Shown: positions 44,644 to 54,693, numbered from the stretch's first letter. The stretch is 64,000 nt of DNA from Microbulbifer aggregans (GCF_001750105.1 NZ_CP014143.1:558001-622000), one strand, 5' to 3'. The notes: generated by a model not told the origin, from the sequence alone. Numbers and translations: made by a program.

Positions 44644-46131
44644 ATGGATCATTCCAAACTCCGTATCCCCGGTTACACCATCCACGGCCAGATAGGTCAC
44701 GGTGGTATGGCCTCGGTCTACCTGGCCACCCAGGAGTCATTGAACCGAAAAGTAGCCATCAAGGTTTTGCGCAAAAGTTCCGATGAATCGCTCAATGCCC
44801 GCTTCATCAAAGAAGCGCACTTTATCGCCAGCCTGGCGAACCCGCACATCATCACCATTCACGATATCTCGACACTGACCAGTGGCGATTACTACATTGC
44901 CATGGAACTGCTTGATGGTGGCGACCTGACCAACAATCTGGATCGCTTTCAGGAACCCGACGCGATTCTGCGATTGATCCAGCAGATTGCCGAGGGGCTG
45001 GCTGTGGTGCATGACAAAGGCATCATCCACCGCGATGTGAAGCCTGCCAACATCTTGTTTCGCAACGATGGAGCTGCGGTCCTGACGGACTTCGGTATCG
45101 CCAAGGATGTCGATAACAACTCGGATCTGACACAAGCCGGATTCAGCCTCGGCAGCCCTTCTTACAGCAGCCCGGAACAGGCTCAGGGACAACCCATCGA
45201 TATCACCACCGATATCTACAGCCTGGGCGTTATTCTGCTGGAACTATTGCTGGGCTATAACCCGTTCAAGGGCGACAGCCACACCTCCACCGCCATCAAC
45301 CATATCCAGCAACCTGTACCAGTGCTGCCGGCCGAGCTGAACTATCTGTCGGCATTGCTCGACCGTATGCTTGCGAAACAACCCGGCGATCGGTTCCAAT
45401 CCTGCCGGGAACTGGCTGAGGCCATTGAGCCCCTGCTGAGGCCGGAAGCAAAAGTCCCCAGAGAAAAACCTCTTGCACCGATTGCAACCCGGCTTGGCAC
45501 AGTCCAACTTGCCGGCAAGTCTTATCCACTGCTCCTGCCTGCCGTCGCCGTCATTGTCGCCATACTGCTATTCTCGGCCCTGACCTACGAGAGCGAGACA
45601 GATCGGCAAATCCGCCAGCTGCTCGAGCAGGCGGAACTGAGCATGGACGAAGGCCGCTATGTTTTTCCCGAGCACGACAATGCCCGCTATTACTATCGCC
45701 AGGTCTTATTACTGGATACCGATAACAGCTCAGCGACTGATGGACTCGAAACCGTCACTCAGAAGCTGATTGAGAGCTACGTCACTCGCGGCGCTGAAGC
45801 CATGGAGGAAGGCCGCCTGAACCGCCCTAAGGGAAACAATGCCCTGCACTATTACCGCAAGGCATTGGCACTGGACGGTGAGAACCCGCAGGCTCTTGCG
45901 GGAATGGAACAACTGGCTGCGGAATTTGCCCGCCGCGGCAGGGCCGGCCTGCTGGAAGGCGACCTGAAGCGGGCAGATTACAATGTCACTCGCGGCCTGC
46001 GAATCAGTCCTGAGGATGAAGAACTCCTGGCACTGCGCGCACAGATCGACCAGAAAACGCCGACCACCAAGAAAGTGCTTCGCAATGTGCTGGGAAAAAT
46101 TCGCAAGACGATCGATGGGCGACCAGAATAG
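44644..46131 (+). CDS. Membrane Ser/Thr protein kinase with repeat-rich outer domain
   Basis: A 495-residue bacterial Hanks-type kinase. The kinase domain (about 1-270) has GHGGMASVYLA (glycine loop), VAIKVL with the ATP-binding Lys, HRDVKPANILF, DFGIAKDV and SPEQAQG. A membrane span follows (about 300-318; LLLPAVAVIVAILLFSAL). The outer part has two clear tandem repeats plus a third divergent one, each built as EGR-x-x-x-P...NA-x-YYR-x-x-L-x-LD-x-x-N, likely TPR-like. No PP2C phosphatase or FHA partner is adjacent. Signal and targets are unknown. Confidence 0.9.
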   Translation: MDHSKLRIPGYTIHGQIGHGGMASVYLATQESLNRKVAIKVLRKSSDESLNARFIKEAHFIASLANPHIITIHDISTLTSGDYYIAMELLDGGDLTNNLDRFQEPDAILRLIQQIAEGLAVVHDKGIIHRDVKPANILFRNDGAAVLTDFGIAKDVDNNSDLTQAGFSLGSPSYSSPEQAQGQPIDITTDIYSLGVILLELLLGYNPFKGDSHTSTAINHIQQPVPVLPAELNYLSALLDRMLAKQPGDRFQSCRELAEAIEPLLRPEAKVPREKPLAPIATRLGTVQLAGKSYPLLLPAVAVIVAILLFSALTYESETDRQIRQLLEQAELSMDEGRYVFPEHDNARYYYRQVLLLDTDNSSATDGLETVTQKLIESYVTRGAEAMEEGRLNRPKGNNALHYYRKALALDGENPQALAGMEQLAAEFARRGRAGLLEGDLKRADYNVTRGLRISPEDEELLALRAQIDQKTPTTKKVLRNVLGKIRKTIDGRPE

Positions 46132-46256
46132 CCGGACATTCGAGGATCAGGTGGATGTAGAAATGGAGGGTGGAGAAGAAGGGGAATATAAGCGCGAGCA
46201 GATCGCACAACCTTCCCCTATTTTCTGAAAAGCGCGTTTAGCAACTAAGCCGTTTA

Positions 46257-47402
46257 TTATAGCTCCAACCGGTTGTATTCCCGCATCAGCTCCTGCAGCA
46301 TCTTAGTATCGATCGCCTCCAGTACGTGTCCGGCCGGTTTGATGGTGGGAACAGACTCCGCCGCCACCATCGCATTCAACACAGACTCTTCCACCGCCTG
46401 CACCGCCGCCTCATGGATCAGATCACAGTGGGCGTCGTTGACCATCTCCAGATTGAAGCTTGCCGGTTGCTCTGCACCCAGTGCCGGCATGTGAATATCG
46501 TTGGCAGTAGAGAAGGCCAGCATGATGTCGCCGGAGAAGTGACCCCCGTAACTGCCGGTGCGGCCGATGCCAATGGCACCGCGCTTGGCCAGACGCTGCA
46601 GCTGGATCGGCAGCATCGGAATATCGGTGGCGATGATCGCAATAATGGAACCGGTCTCGTGACCAATGGTACCGGTAACCAACGCATTCTCGGTCATGTG
46701 CTGGCCGATCGGCACACCGCACACCTTGAACTCCGGGCGCAGACCGAAGTTCGACTGCACAAATGCCGCCACCGTATATTGTTTGCCGCAGATGTTCACA
46801 ATACGCGAGCTTGTGCCGGAGCCGCCCTTGAATTCGTATGTCTGCATACCCGCACCGCCGCCCACATTGCCCTCGGCCACCGGACCAGTCTTCGCGCTAT
46901 GCAGGGCGCTCAGCACATGCTCTTCTTTCAGCCGCTGGCCACAGATATCGTTCAGTACACCATCGTAGGTCTCGGCAATGACCGGCATCGCCCAGGAGTG
47001 ATAATCGCGGAAGTACTCGCGGTACTGGTCGATCATCCACGCGGTGGTCGCGTGATGGGCCATCCCCACGGAATGGGTGTTGGTGATACAGATCGGGCTG
47101 ATGAAATAGCCTGCGTCCTGGATCCAGTGGGAACCGGTCAGTTCACCGTTGCCATTCAGGTCGTACTGCCCTGCCCAGATCGGGTTCGGCTGCTGCTGGC
47201 GGCCACGCGGCAGAATTGCAGTGACACCGGTGTAGGTCTGGGTGGGAGGGTTCTGGGTAAGACCCGACTGGTCGATCAACGTGTGATAGCCCACTTCCAC
47301 GCCGGGCACATCGGTAATCGTATTCCAGCGCCCGGGAGTGCCTTCCAGCGGCAATCCCAGCTCACGTGCTCTCGGCTTGACTGCTTGATTCATAAAACTC
47401 AC
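46257..47402 (-). CDS. P1/S58 family peptidase (BapA/DmpA-type aminopeptidase)
   Basis: A 381-residue Ntn-type hydrolase of family S58. Members are made as one chain and self-cleave into two subunits; the new N-terminal Ser is the nucleophile. The site is GHETG|SIIAIIATDIPMLPIQL, predicted as Gly251-Ser252, followed by GRTGSYGGHFSGDIMLAFS. Other family parts are RWNTITDVPGVEVGYHT and ITNTHSVGMAHHAT. BapA-type enzymes release N-terminal beta-amino acids such as beta-alanine; DmpA-types also act on D-amino acids. No signal peptide is seen, so it is probably cytosolic. It is third gene after a TonB receptor and an MFS carrier. Confidence 0.92.
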   Translation of the reverse strand: MSFMNQAVKPRARELGLPLEGTPGRWNTITDVPGVEVGYHTLIDQSGLTQNPPTQTYTGVTAILPRGRQQQPNPIWAGQYDLNGNGELTGSHWIQDAGYFISPICITNTHSVGMAHHATTAWMIDQYREYFRDYHSWAMPVIAETYDGVLNDICGQRLKEEHVLSALHSAKTGPVAEGNVGGGAGMQTYEFKGGSGTSSRIVNICGKQYTVAAFVQSNFGLRPEFKVCGVPIGQHMTENALVTGTIGHETGSIIAIIATDIPMLPIQLQRLAKRGAIGIGRTGSYGGHFSGDIMLAFSTANDIHMPALGAEQPASFNLEMVNDAHCDLIHEAAVQAVEESVLNAMVAAESVPTIKPAGHVLEAIDTKMLQELMREYNRLEL

Positions 47403-47430
47403 CTGCTGATTTTTTCTTGTTTTGCTGTTG

Positions 47431-48651
47431 TTATTCAGTACAGAGCGCGGGACTCATATGCGTGCTGCGCTGGCGCAGACTGGCGAACACAAATAGCGCA
47501 AGACTGGCCACGACGCCGGCTGCAGAGAGCACGTACACAGCCCTGAAATCCGCATTGCCGACAAAGGCCGCCGCCAGCGCGGGCCCTGCGGCCGCACCCA
47601 GGCCGTGGAATGCCGGCGCTACGGCCACTCCGCGACCGCTCTTATCTGCGGCGTTAACCGCGGCATACTGGAATGCGAGCGAAAAATTCCAGCCAAAGTT
47701 ATACAGCGCCAGCGCCATCAGGTAGCCGGTGGGTGTCATGGCAATGACCAGTACAACAATGGAGGCCACAGTGATGAGCGCGCCCAACGCCAGTGGCAGC
47801 AGGCGCCCGAAGCGCGCCCCGCACCAGGAAGCCAGCAGCGCGCCGGGCACACCGAAAGACACCCCCACCGCCAGGCTGATGCCGATGTGCGCGGCGTCAA
47901 AGCCAGCTGCGGCGCCAATGCGCTCGATAAAGGTCCAGAAAACGCCGACATTCAGGAAAAACAAGAAGCAGCCGGCGAGGGTCAGCAGCACCAGCGGGTT
48001 GCGCACCACCGTGAAGACAGCCTGCTGCGACGACTGCGAACCCTGATCAGGCAGCCAGAACAGGAGCAGGAGCGCCACGCCATCCATCGCCACCAGTGTG
48101 AGTAGCACCGGCTCCAGGCCATAGTCCGCCACCGGACTCGACAGCGCCAGCATGCCCACCACCTGGAAGGTCACCTGCGCCGCGATCGAGTAACCGAAAC
48201 AGCGGTCGGCATTGCGGTTGTCGGACAGGGCCGTCAGCGCCACGGAATACACGGCACCAGCGCCGAGACCGGCGAGGAACTGCAATACTGCAAACAGCGC
48301 AAAGCTCTCCACCAGCAGCGAGCCGATATGCGCCACCAGCATAGTGCTGATGCCCAGATACCCGGCAAGACGCCAGTTGACCCGGCGCACCCACACGACT
48401 GCGAGTAATGAGCTGATGGCGGAGCCACTCATCGCCGCGGTGGACAATACCCCCAGCTGGGACTCGCTCAGGGAGAGTTCCACAGCCACCGCACCAATCA
48501 GCAGCGGCAGGATCAGGAAGGCCCCCATGGCGATCATACTGACCACCACGGCCGCCATCACGGCACTGGCGCGGTCGGGGTGGGCTCCGGCGGAAACCGG
48601 TAGCGCGGAGAAAGAGTTCTGGTCGTACATCTTGGTTCCAGATTCTGGCAT
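47431..48651 (-). CDS. MFS transporter
   Basis: A 406-residue inner-membrane carrier with twelve hydrophobic segments and the usual first-loop pattern (SAISSLLAVVWVRRVNWR). It lies 28 bases before the P1 peptidase and 54 bases after the TonB receptor gene, all on the minus strand, so one operon is likely. Substrate is inferred from context to be the peptide or amino acid handled by the peptidase. Confidence 0.88.
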   Translation of the reverse strand: MPESGTKMYDQNSFSALPVSAGAHPDRASAVMAAVVVSMIAMGAFLILPLLIGAVAVELSLSESQLGVLSTAAMSGSAISSLLAVVWVRRVNWRLAGYLGISTMLVAHIGSLLVESFALFAVLQFLAGLGAGAVYSVALTALSDNRNADRCFGYSIAAQVTFQVVGMLALSSPVADYGLEPVLLTLVAMDGVALLLLFWLPDQGSQSSQQAVFTVVRNPLVLLTLAGCFLFFLNVGVFWTFIERIGAAAGFDAAHIGISLAVGVSFGVPGALLASWCGARFGRLLPLALGALITVASIVVLVIAMTPTGYLMALALYNFGWNFSLAFQYAAVNAADKSGRGVAVAPAFHGLGAAAGPALAAAFVGNADFRAVYVLSAAGVVASLALFVFASLRQRSTHMSPALCTE

Positions 48652-48705
48652 CGGGTCCGGCAGCCGGACCCGATGCGGAAGATAAAGGTTATCCGATCAT
48701 ATCGC

Positions 48706-50889
48706 TTAGAAGCGGTAAGTCGCATCAAACCCCAGCGTGCGCGGCTCGCCGTAAAGGTTCATCTGGCCGGTGGTACCCGGGAAGAACAGCGGCGTCAGCG
48801 GGTATTTCCACAGCAGTGAGTTGTACTCCTCATCCAGCAGGTTCTTCGCCCATACGTAGGCGGAGAAGGCACCATCAGCAGACTCGTAGCCCATGCGGCC
48901 ATTTAGCAGTGCACGCGCCTCGACGTAGGTGTCGGGGTCATTCAGTGCGTCATTGAAATAGCCATCGCGCTTGCTCCAGTCGGCGCGGAACACCAGCGAG
49001 GCGCCACTGGCCAGCGGGTAGTCGTAGTTCGCATAGGCGGAAGCAGTCCAATCGGACACCAGCTGCAGGGCATTGCCGTCACAGCTCACTGCCGGGCCAT
49101 TGCAGCCCTCATAAGAACTGTACTCGTGGTCGAGGAGGCCCAGGCTCATGCCCAGCTCCAGGCTATCGGTCGGCAGCCAGGTCACATCCAGCTCGAGACC
49201 GTTGATCACCGACTCACCGGCATTGGTGGTGGTAAAGCCGAGACCCAGTAATTGACCCACCTGCATATCGTCGTAGTCGGTTCGGAACACCGCCGCATCC
49301 ACTTTCAGGGTGCGGTCGAGGAGCATGCCCTTCACACCCGCCTCATAGGAAATGGCGGATTCCGGGCCAAAGGAAAACAGGGACGGGTCGGCAAAGTCGA
49401 TGATGTCAGTCTGGAAGCCGCCACTCTTCACGCCGGTGCGCACAGAACCGTACAGGTTGACGGCGTCATTCAGCGCGTAGGACAGGCTCAGGTCACCGGA
49501 AACGGCGCCATCCTTTTGCCCCGGAGCGAAGTTCACGATCGGAAAGCCGAAGCCGACGGTATCGAGCTGGGAATAATCCGCGCGTTTCTCTTCCTCGGTG
49601 TAACGCAGGCCGACGCTGGCTCGCAGGGCATCGGTAAGGTAAACGTTGGCGGTACTGAATACGGCCCACGATTCGGTCAGCACATCGGCACTGTTGATGA
49701 TGCCGAGCCCTTCCACGGGATATGGCACTACCGAGCCGAGACGATCAGCATTCACTTCCTGGTCCAGGTAGTAGAAGCCTACCAGGTAGTCGTACTGGTC
49801 GTTCGCCGGTGAGGCCAACTGGAACTCCTGACTGAAGGTCTCGGAGTTGTCCTGGAAGTAGGCGTAACTCAGGGTTTCCGGGCCCATGTCGTCATCGACA
49901 CGCAGTTCGAAATCTGCATAGCGCTGGGCGGTGATGGAGGTAAAGGTAAAGCCAGATTCCATATCCCACACGGCTCTCATACTGGCTCCGCCAGACTCGA
50001 TGGCCTCGCTGTTGGGATCATTGGCATTCACTGTAAAAGGATCGTCCTGATACCAGCCGGGAATAAACGCATTCACGCCCGGCTCCGCCACCTGGCCGAA
50101 CAGCGTGCGATTTTCCTGTTCGAGGAAATCCGCCGACAGAGTCACCTCAAGCGCATCGCTCGGTGTCCAGTAGAGCGCACCGCGACCACCTTGGCGGTTG
50201 TCGTTCATGTAGTCTTTGCCATCGTAAAGGTTGTCGATGTAACCATCACGCTGAAACGAGAAGGCACTCATCTTGCCGGCAAGCACCCCGTCGACCAGCC
50301 GTCCGGCGATCCGGGCCTGCAGATCCTGACGGTTGTAATTGCCGAGGCTCGCCTTCACCTCGCCTTCGAGTTCTTCCCCGGGCTCCCTGGTGGTGATGTT
50401 GATAGCACCGGCAATAGTATTGCGACCGAACAACGAGCCTTGCGGGCCGCGCAATACCTCTACCTGCTGAATGTCGTTGAGCGGAAAATTGAACGATGCC
50501 GGGCGGCCGGCGTAGACACCGTCAATGTAAACCCCCATACCGCTCTCCTGACCGGCATTGCGCGTCACGCTGACGATACCGCGCATGCCCCAGGAGTTCA
50601 GGGAATTGCCGTTGGGGTCCAGCGCCAGGTTCGGCACGCCACCGACCAGGTCGCTCATGGCAGTCGCACCCTTGGCGGCAATAGCGTTCTCACCGATGGC
50701 GGTAATGGCGATAGGAATATCCGTGGAACTCTCTTCGCGCTTGCGCGCTGTGACCGTGACCTCTTCAATGCCCGCGCGTATTTCCTGCGCCAGCGGCTGG
50801 AGGGAGAAGCCTGCGCTGGCCGCGACCATAGCGGTCAGCATAGTCGCCTTACAGGCGGTGAAAGATTTGCACTCTCGGTCGTGTTTCAT
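48706..50889 (-). CDS. TonB-dependent outer-membrane receptor
   Basis: A 727-residue receptor: signal peptide (ending near SLQPLAQE), a TonB box-like EEVTVTARKREES, the plug domain (SDLVGGVPNLALDPNG, GMRGI, GVYIDGVYAGRPASF, VEVLRGPQGSLFGRNTIAGAINI) and a 22-strand barrel with terminal aromatic (TLGFDATYRF). It resembles receptors for siderophores, sugars and small peptides. It heads the operon with the MFS carrier and P1 peptidase, so the ligand may be a peptide containing beta-alanine. The AraC regulator is divergent. Confidence 0.92.
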   Translation of the reverse strand: MKHDRECKSFTACKATMLTAMVAASAGFSLQPLAQEIRAGIEEVTVTARKREESSTDIPIAITAIGENAIAAKGATAMSDLVGGVPNLALDPNGNSLNSWGMRGIVSVTRNAGQESGMGVYIDGVYAGRPASFNFPLNDIQQVEVLRGPQGSLFGRNTIAGAINITTREPGEELEGEVKASLGNYNRQDLQARIAGRLVDGVLAGKMSAFSFQRDGYIDNLYDGKDYMNDNRQGGRGALYWTPSDALEVTLSADFLEQENRTLFGQVAEPGVNAFIPGWYQDDPFTVNANDPNSEAIESGGASMRAVWDMESGFTFTSITAQRYADFELRVDDDMGPETLSYAYFQDNSETFSQEFQLASPANDQYDYLVGFYYLDQEVNADRLGSVVPYPVEGLGIINSADVLTESWAVFSTANVYLTDALRASVGLRYTEEEKRADYSQLDTVGFGFPIVNFAPGQKDGAVSGDLSLSYALNDAVNLYGSVRTGVKSGGFQTDIIDFADPSLFSFGPESAISYEAGVKGMLLDRTLKVDAAVFRTDYDDMQVGQLLGLGFTTTNAGESVINGLELDVTWLPTDSLELGMSLGLLDHEYSSYEGCNGPAVSCDGNALQLVSDWTASAYANYDYPLASGASLVFRADWSKRDGYFNDALNDPDTYVEARALLNGRMGYESADGAFSAYVWAKNLLDEEYNSLLWKYPLTPLFFPGTTGQMNLYGEPRTLGFDATYRF

Positions 50890-51151
50890 GAATGATTCCC
50901 TGCTTATCGTTGTTATCGGTGTTCGGTAAATTCTGTATTCTTATGCGCTTTCCGGTGTCCGCGGCGGGAATACCTCAAAGGGCCTGCGACACTGCTTTCC
51001 GCAGCCTACTGCAGGCAATCGCGGGCGCCATAGGCACTGGACGCCAGATATTGGCACCCACGGCAGTGACCGCAATGACAGGCAGAGTCGCATGCGAGGC
51101 CAAAAGCCTAGGCCCTAATCGACAGCGAATTTCTATGACGAACTACAGCGC

Positions 51152-52195
51152 ATGACCCGTAAAGCAATCGGCATCTATTCGGCACAAATCAGTAGCAACT
51201 ACGCGCTGGCACTGCTCGACTATATGCGCGAGCGGGCAGTCGATACGGATGCGTTCCTTCGGGAACTAAAGCTCAGCGAGGCGGATCTCGGCGGCGAGCA
51301 TGGCCAAATGCCGATGGCGACCTTCCTGATGCTGATGGAGGAGGCAGCCAAGTATCTGGGTGACCCCAATCTTGGTCTGCACTACTACGAGGGGATGGAT
51401 TTCCGCCGCCATGGTGTGTTCGGCTATGCCTTGCTGAATAGCAAAAACCTTGGCGACGCTCTGGCACTGGGCAACCGCTACTACTGCTTGTTCCAGCAGG
51501 ACACCGAGATGCGCCTGGAACGCTACGGCGACCGCGTCTCTCTCACCTATATCATCACGGCCAAGAACTTGCCCCATAGCCGCCAGGATGCAGAAATGAC
51601 CACCATGTCACTGATGTCGCTGGTGCGGCAGATGGTGGACCCCAACTGGCGACCGGACGAGGTGCACTTCAAGCACGACGCACCCGCAGACCTGAGCGAA
51701 CACAAACGGCTGCTGTGCGACAAACTGGAATTCAACGCCCCTTACAACCGCCTGTACTTCGCCGCTGATATCCTGGACGTCCCGTTCCAGAATGCGGACC
51801 CGCAGCTGAACCTGTCCCTGACTTCCACTCTCAACCAGTTGCTGGAGCTGCGACAGCTGCCGTCGGAAAATGACTGGCTGAAGAGCATCCAAGACCACAT
51901 CATCGATGCTCTCAGCGAGGGCGTGCCCCCCATCGAGGAAATTGCCGAACGGCTGCACATGAGCCAGCGCACCCTGCAGCGCAAACTCTCGCAACAGGAT
52001 CTGACCTACAAGGAACTGGTGGAATACGTGCGCCGCGAACTGGCGATCAATCACCTCAAGGCCTCAGACATCGCGGTTCAGGACATTGCATTTCTGCTCG
52101 GGTATTCGGACTTGAGTACCTTTAACCGTGCGTTCAAGCGCTGGACCGGCGAAACTCCGCTGGAATTTCGCAGCAATCGCCGTCCACGAACCTAA
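51152..52195 (+). CDS. AraC family transcriptional regulator
   Basis: A 347-residue regulator with an N-terminal arabinose-binding-type domain (LDYMRERAVDTDAFLRELKLSEADLGGEHGQMPMATFLMLMEEAAKYLGDPNLGL) and a C-terminal AraC DNA-binding domain (IEEIAERLHMSQRTLQRKLSQQDLTYKELVEYVRRELA). It is divergent from the TonB receptor operon (262-base gap), so it probably regulates that operon in response to an imported ligand. Upstream ATG 51135 is out of frame. Confidence 0.88.
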   Translation: MTRKAIGIYSAQISSNYALALLDYMRERAVDTDAFLRELKLSEADLGGEHGQMPMATFLMLMEEAAKYLGDPNLGLHYYEGMDFRRHGVFGYALLNSKNLGDALALGNRYYCLFQQDTEMRLERYGDRVSLTYIITAKNLPHSRQDAEMTTMSLMSLVRQMVDPNWRPDEVHFKHDAPADLSEHKRLLCDKLEFNAPYNRLYFAADILDVPFQNADPQLNLSLTSTLNQLLELRQLPSENDWLKSIQDHIIDALSEGVPPIEEIAERLHMSQRTLQRKLSQQDLTYKELVEYVRRELAINHLKASDIAVQDIAFLLGYSDLSTFNRAFKRWTGETPLEFRSNRRPRT

Positions 52196-52211
52196 GGCAA
52201 CCGCTCAGCAT

Positions 52212-53135
52212 TTATCGGTGAGCCTCCTGCAAGCAATCCCAAAGAGTCTTCACAATCCGCGACGGCTTGGGCGATACCCGCTGGATCGCCACAAAATCAC
52301 ACTGGTATTGATAGCGCTGCGGACAGATCGCACGGATTTCCCCTTTTTTCACAAAGCTCTCCGCATAGTGATCCGGCAGGTAGCCAATGTAGCGGCCTGA
52401 CTGCAGGCAGTGCACGATGGCCTCCTGATCGTTGACGGTGATATCCCGCTCCAGCCCCAGCTTGTTGCCCACTTCCATATTCGGTGAGTGGTAGCCGAGT
52501 CCGGCATATTTGCATTCTCTGATGGCATCATCGTCGATAGAGATATCCGCAGTGCCGAACAGCGGGTGGCGGTAGCCACAGTAGAGGTACATCTGCTCGT
52601 AGAAAAGATGCTGGTAGTCGAGGCTGGGGGAGGCCCGATGGGTGGGAATCACCCCGAGCTGGAAGCGCCCTTCCATCACTCCGCGCTCGATCTCGTTGAT
52701 GGGCTCGATATGGATATCCAGGCTCACTTCCGGTGCCAGGTCATCGAACCTGCGCAGGGCCTCCCCGATATGAGCGGCGGGGTTGGTGACCATCTTGTCG
52801 AACAGGGCGATGGAAATATGGCCGGTCATACGCTTGTGTACATCGGCCACCTCGCCGCGAAACGTCTCCAGGGAGGCGAGCAGCTTCAAGGTCGCCTGGT
52901 AGATCTGCCGCCCCTCCTCGGTCAGGGCAAAACCGGCGCGGCCGCGCCGACACAGGGTCACCCCGAGGCGCACCTCCAGATCCTTGATATGGCGACTGAT
53001 GGTCGAACGCCCCACATTCAGCTCCAGCTCGGCAGCCGAAAAGCCCCCGGCCTCCGCGACGGCACGGAAGACCCGCAGCAGCCGCAGGTCGATATCACTC
53101 AGCTGGCCCAGCAAGGCGGCCTGTTTGCGTCCCAT
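52212..53135 (-). CDS. LysR family transcriptional regulator
   Basis: A 307-residue LTTR: N-terminal winged helix-turn-helix (LSDIDLRLLRVFRAVAEAGGFSAAELELNVGRSTISRHIKDLEVRLG) and a C-terminal periplasmic-binding-like effector domain. It is divergent from the aminotransferase gene; two palindromes occupy the 132-base gap, fitting autoregulation plus control of the catabolic genes. The effector may be beta-alanine or malonate semialdehyde, which is inference. Confidence 0.92.
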   Translation of the reverse strand: MGRKQAALLGQLSDIDLRLLRVFRAVAEAGGFSAAELELNVGRSTISRHIKDLEVRLGVTLCRRGRAGFALTEEGRQIYQATLKLLASLETFRGEVADVHKRMTGHISIALFDKMVTNPAAHIGEALRRFDDLAPEVSLDIHIEPINEIERGVMEGRFQLGVIPTHRASPSLDYQHLFYEQMYLYCGYRHPLFGTADISIDDDAIRECKYAGLGYHSPNMEVGNKLGLERDITVNDQEAIVHCLQSGRYIGYLPDHYAESFVKKGEIRAICPQRYQYQCDFVAIQRVSPKPSRIVKTLWDCLQEAHR

Positions 53136-53155
53136 CAGTCACCCCTGAAAAGATA

Positions 53156-53173
53156 GTTTCATCAATATGAAAC
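53156..53173. promoter_or_regulatory. Perfect 7-bp dyad, candidate LysR operator
   Basis: GTTTCAT and ATGAAAC arms around CAAT, 21 bases from the LysR start. The AT-rich dyad form is what LysR-type regulators bind. Confidence 0.55.
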
Positions 53174-53182
53174 CAAACGTCG

Positions 53183-53198
53183 ATAAATTGCAATTTAT
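53183..53198. promoter_or_regulatory. Perfect 16-bp palindrome, candidate second LysR operator
   Basis: Eight-base arms ATAAATTG and CAATTTAT, ten bases beyond the first dyad on the aminotransferase side. It could be the activation site for the aminotransferase-dehydrogenase operon. Confidence 0.5.
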
Positions 53199-53267
53199 GC
53201 AACATTAAAGCTCACCTAAAGTCACTGCCATTCCACAGTCATACCGAGTGTTTCCGGGAGAATAAGA

Positions 53268-54608
53268 ATGAGTGACAAGTTCGCCGGGCTGACCCAGGCA
53301 CAGCTGGACGCCCACTGGATGGCCTACACGGGCAACCGCCAGTTCAAAAAGGACCCGCGCATCATCACTGGTGCCGATGGCTGCTACTACACCAGCGCCG
53401 ATGGCCGCCGCATCTTCGATGGCCTGTCCGGCCTGTGGACCTGCGGCGCGGGGCACAACCGCGCAGAAATTGCCGATGCAGTTAGCGAACAGCTGCGCAC
53501 CCTCGACTACTCGCCCGCGTTCCAGTTTGGCCACCCCAAGGCCTTTGAACTGGCCGAGCGTATCACCCAGTTCATGCCGGAAGGGCTGAATCGGGTGTTC
53601 TTCACCGGCTCTGGCTCCGAATCTGCCGAGACCTCACTGAAGATCGCCCGCGCTTACTGGCGCAAAAAAGGCATGCCCACCAAGACCAAGCTGATCGGCC
53701 GCGCCAAGGGCTACCACGGCGTGAACTTCGGCGGTATCAGCGTCGGCGGTATCGGTGCCAACCGCGCCCTGTACGGTACTGCGGTGGATGCCGACCACCT
53801 GGCCCACACTGTGCTGCCAGAGAACAAGTTCAGTAAAGGCATGCCGGAGGAAGGCGCACACCTGGCAGACGAACTGCTGGAGCTGATCGCCCTGCACGAT
53901 GCCTCCAACATCGCCGCCGTGATCGTCGAGCCCATGGCTGGCTCCGCCGGTGTACTGCCGCCGCCCAAGGGCTACCTGAAGCGCCTGCGCGAGATCTGTG
54001 ACCAGCACAACATCCTGCTGATCTTCGACGAGGTGATCACCGCGTTCGGCCGCATGGGTGCCGCCACCGGTGCCGAGGCCTTCGGTGTAACACCGGATAT
54101 CCTCAACACCGCCAAGCAGCTGACCAATGGCGCTGTGCCCATGGGTGCGGTGATCGCCAAGCAGGAGATCTATGACACCTTCATGGAACAGGGTGGCCAC
54201 GACTACCTGCTGGAACTGCCCCACGGTTACACCTACTCCGCCCATCCGGTAGCCTGTGCCGCGGCACTGGCCTCCCTGGATATCCTCGAAAAAGAGAGCC
54301 TGTTCAGCCGCGCCGGCGAACTGGCCACCGTGCTCGAGGAGCGCGTACACCAGCTCAAGGGCCTGCCACTGGTCACCGATATCCGCAACTGCGGCGTGGC
54401 CGCAGGCCTCACCATCGAAGCCGCACCGGGCGAGCCGCTGCTGCGCCCCTATCAGATCGCCATGAAGATGTGGGAGAAAGGCTTCTATGTGCGTTACGGT
54501 GGCGACACCGTGCAGCTCGGTATGCCGTTTGTGGCCGAGCCGGAGGAAATCGATCGACTGGTAAGCGCGCTGGGCGACTGTATCAAGCTGGTGGCCGACA
54601 GCCAGTAG
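53268..54608 (+). CDS. Omega-amino acid (beta-alanine)-pyruvate aminotransferase
   Basis: A 446-residue class III PLP aminotransferase. PLP Lys is in NTAKQLTNGAVPMGAV (about 286); IFDEVITAFGRMGAATGAEAFGVTPDI and FTGSGSESAETSLKIARAYW are family blocks. Close in pattern to the beta-alanine:pyruvate transaminase group, which converts beta-alanine to malonate semialdehyde. It is followed by a CoA-acylating (methyl)malonate-semialdehyde dehydrogenase, the expected next enzyme. The two form an operon behind two palindromes. Confidence 0.9.
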   Translation: MSDKFAGLTQAQLDAHWMAYTGNRQFKKDPRIITGADGCYYTSADGRRIFDGLSGLWTCGAGHNRAEIADAVSEQLRTLDYSPAFQFGHPKAFELAERITQFMPEGLNRVFFTGSGSESAETSLKIARAYWRKKGMPTKTKLIGRAKGYHGVNFGGISVGGIGANRALYGTAVDADHLAHTVLPENKFSKGMPEEGAHLADELLELIALHDASNIAAVIVEPMAGSAGVLPPPKGYLKRLREICDQHNILLIFDEVITAFGRMGAATGAEAFGVTPDILNTAKQLTNGAVPMGAVIAKQEIYDTFMEQGGHDYLLELPHGYTYSAHPVACAAALASLDILEKESLFSRAGELATVLEERVHQLKGLPLVTDIRNCGVAAGLTIEAAPGEPLLRPYQIAMKMWEKGFYVRYGGDTVQLGMPFVAEPEEIDRLVSALGDCIKLVADSQ

Positions 54609-54693
54609 CCATCCATGATGAGTCCCGGTCTTGGCCGGGATCACAACACAAATTAAGAATTCCGAAAGATTAAAAATAGAGAGAGGTTCTTCC

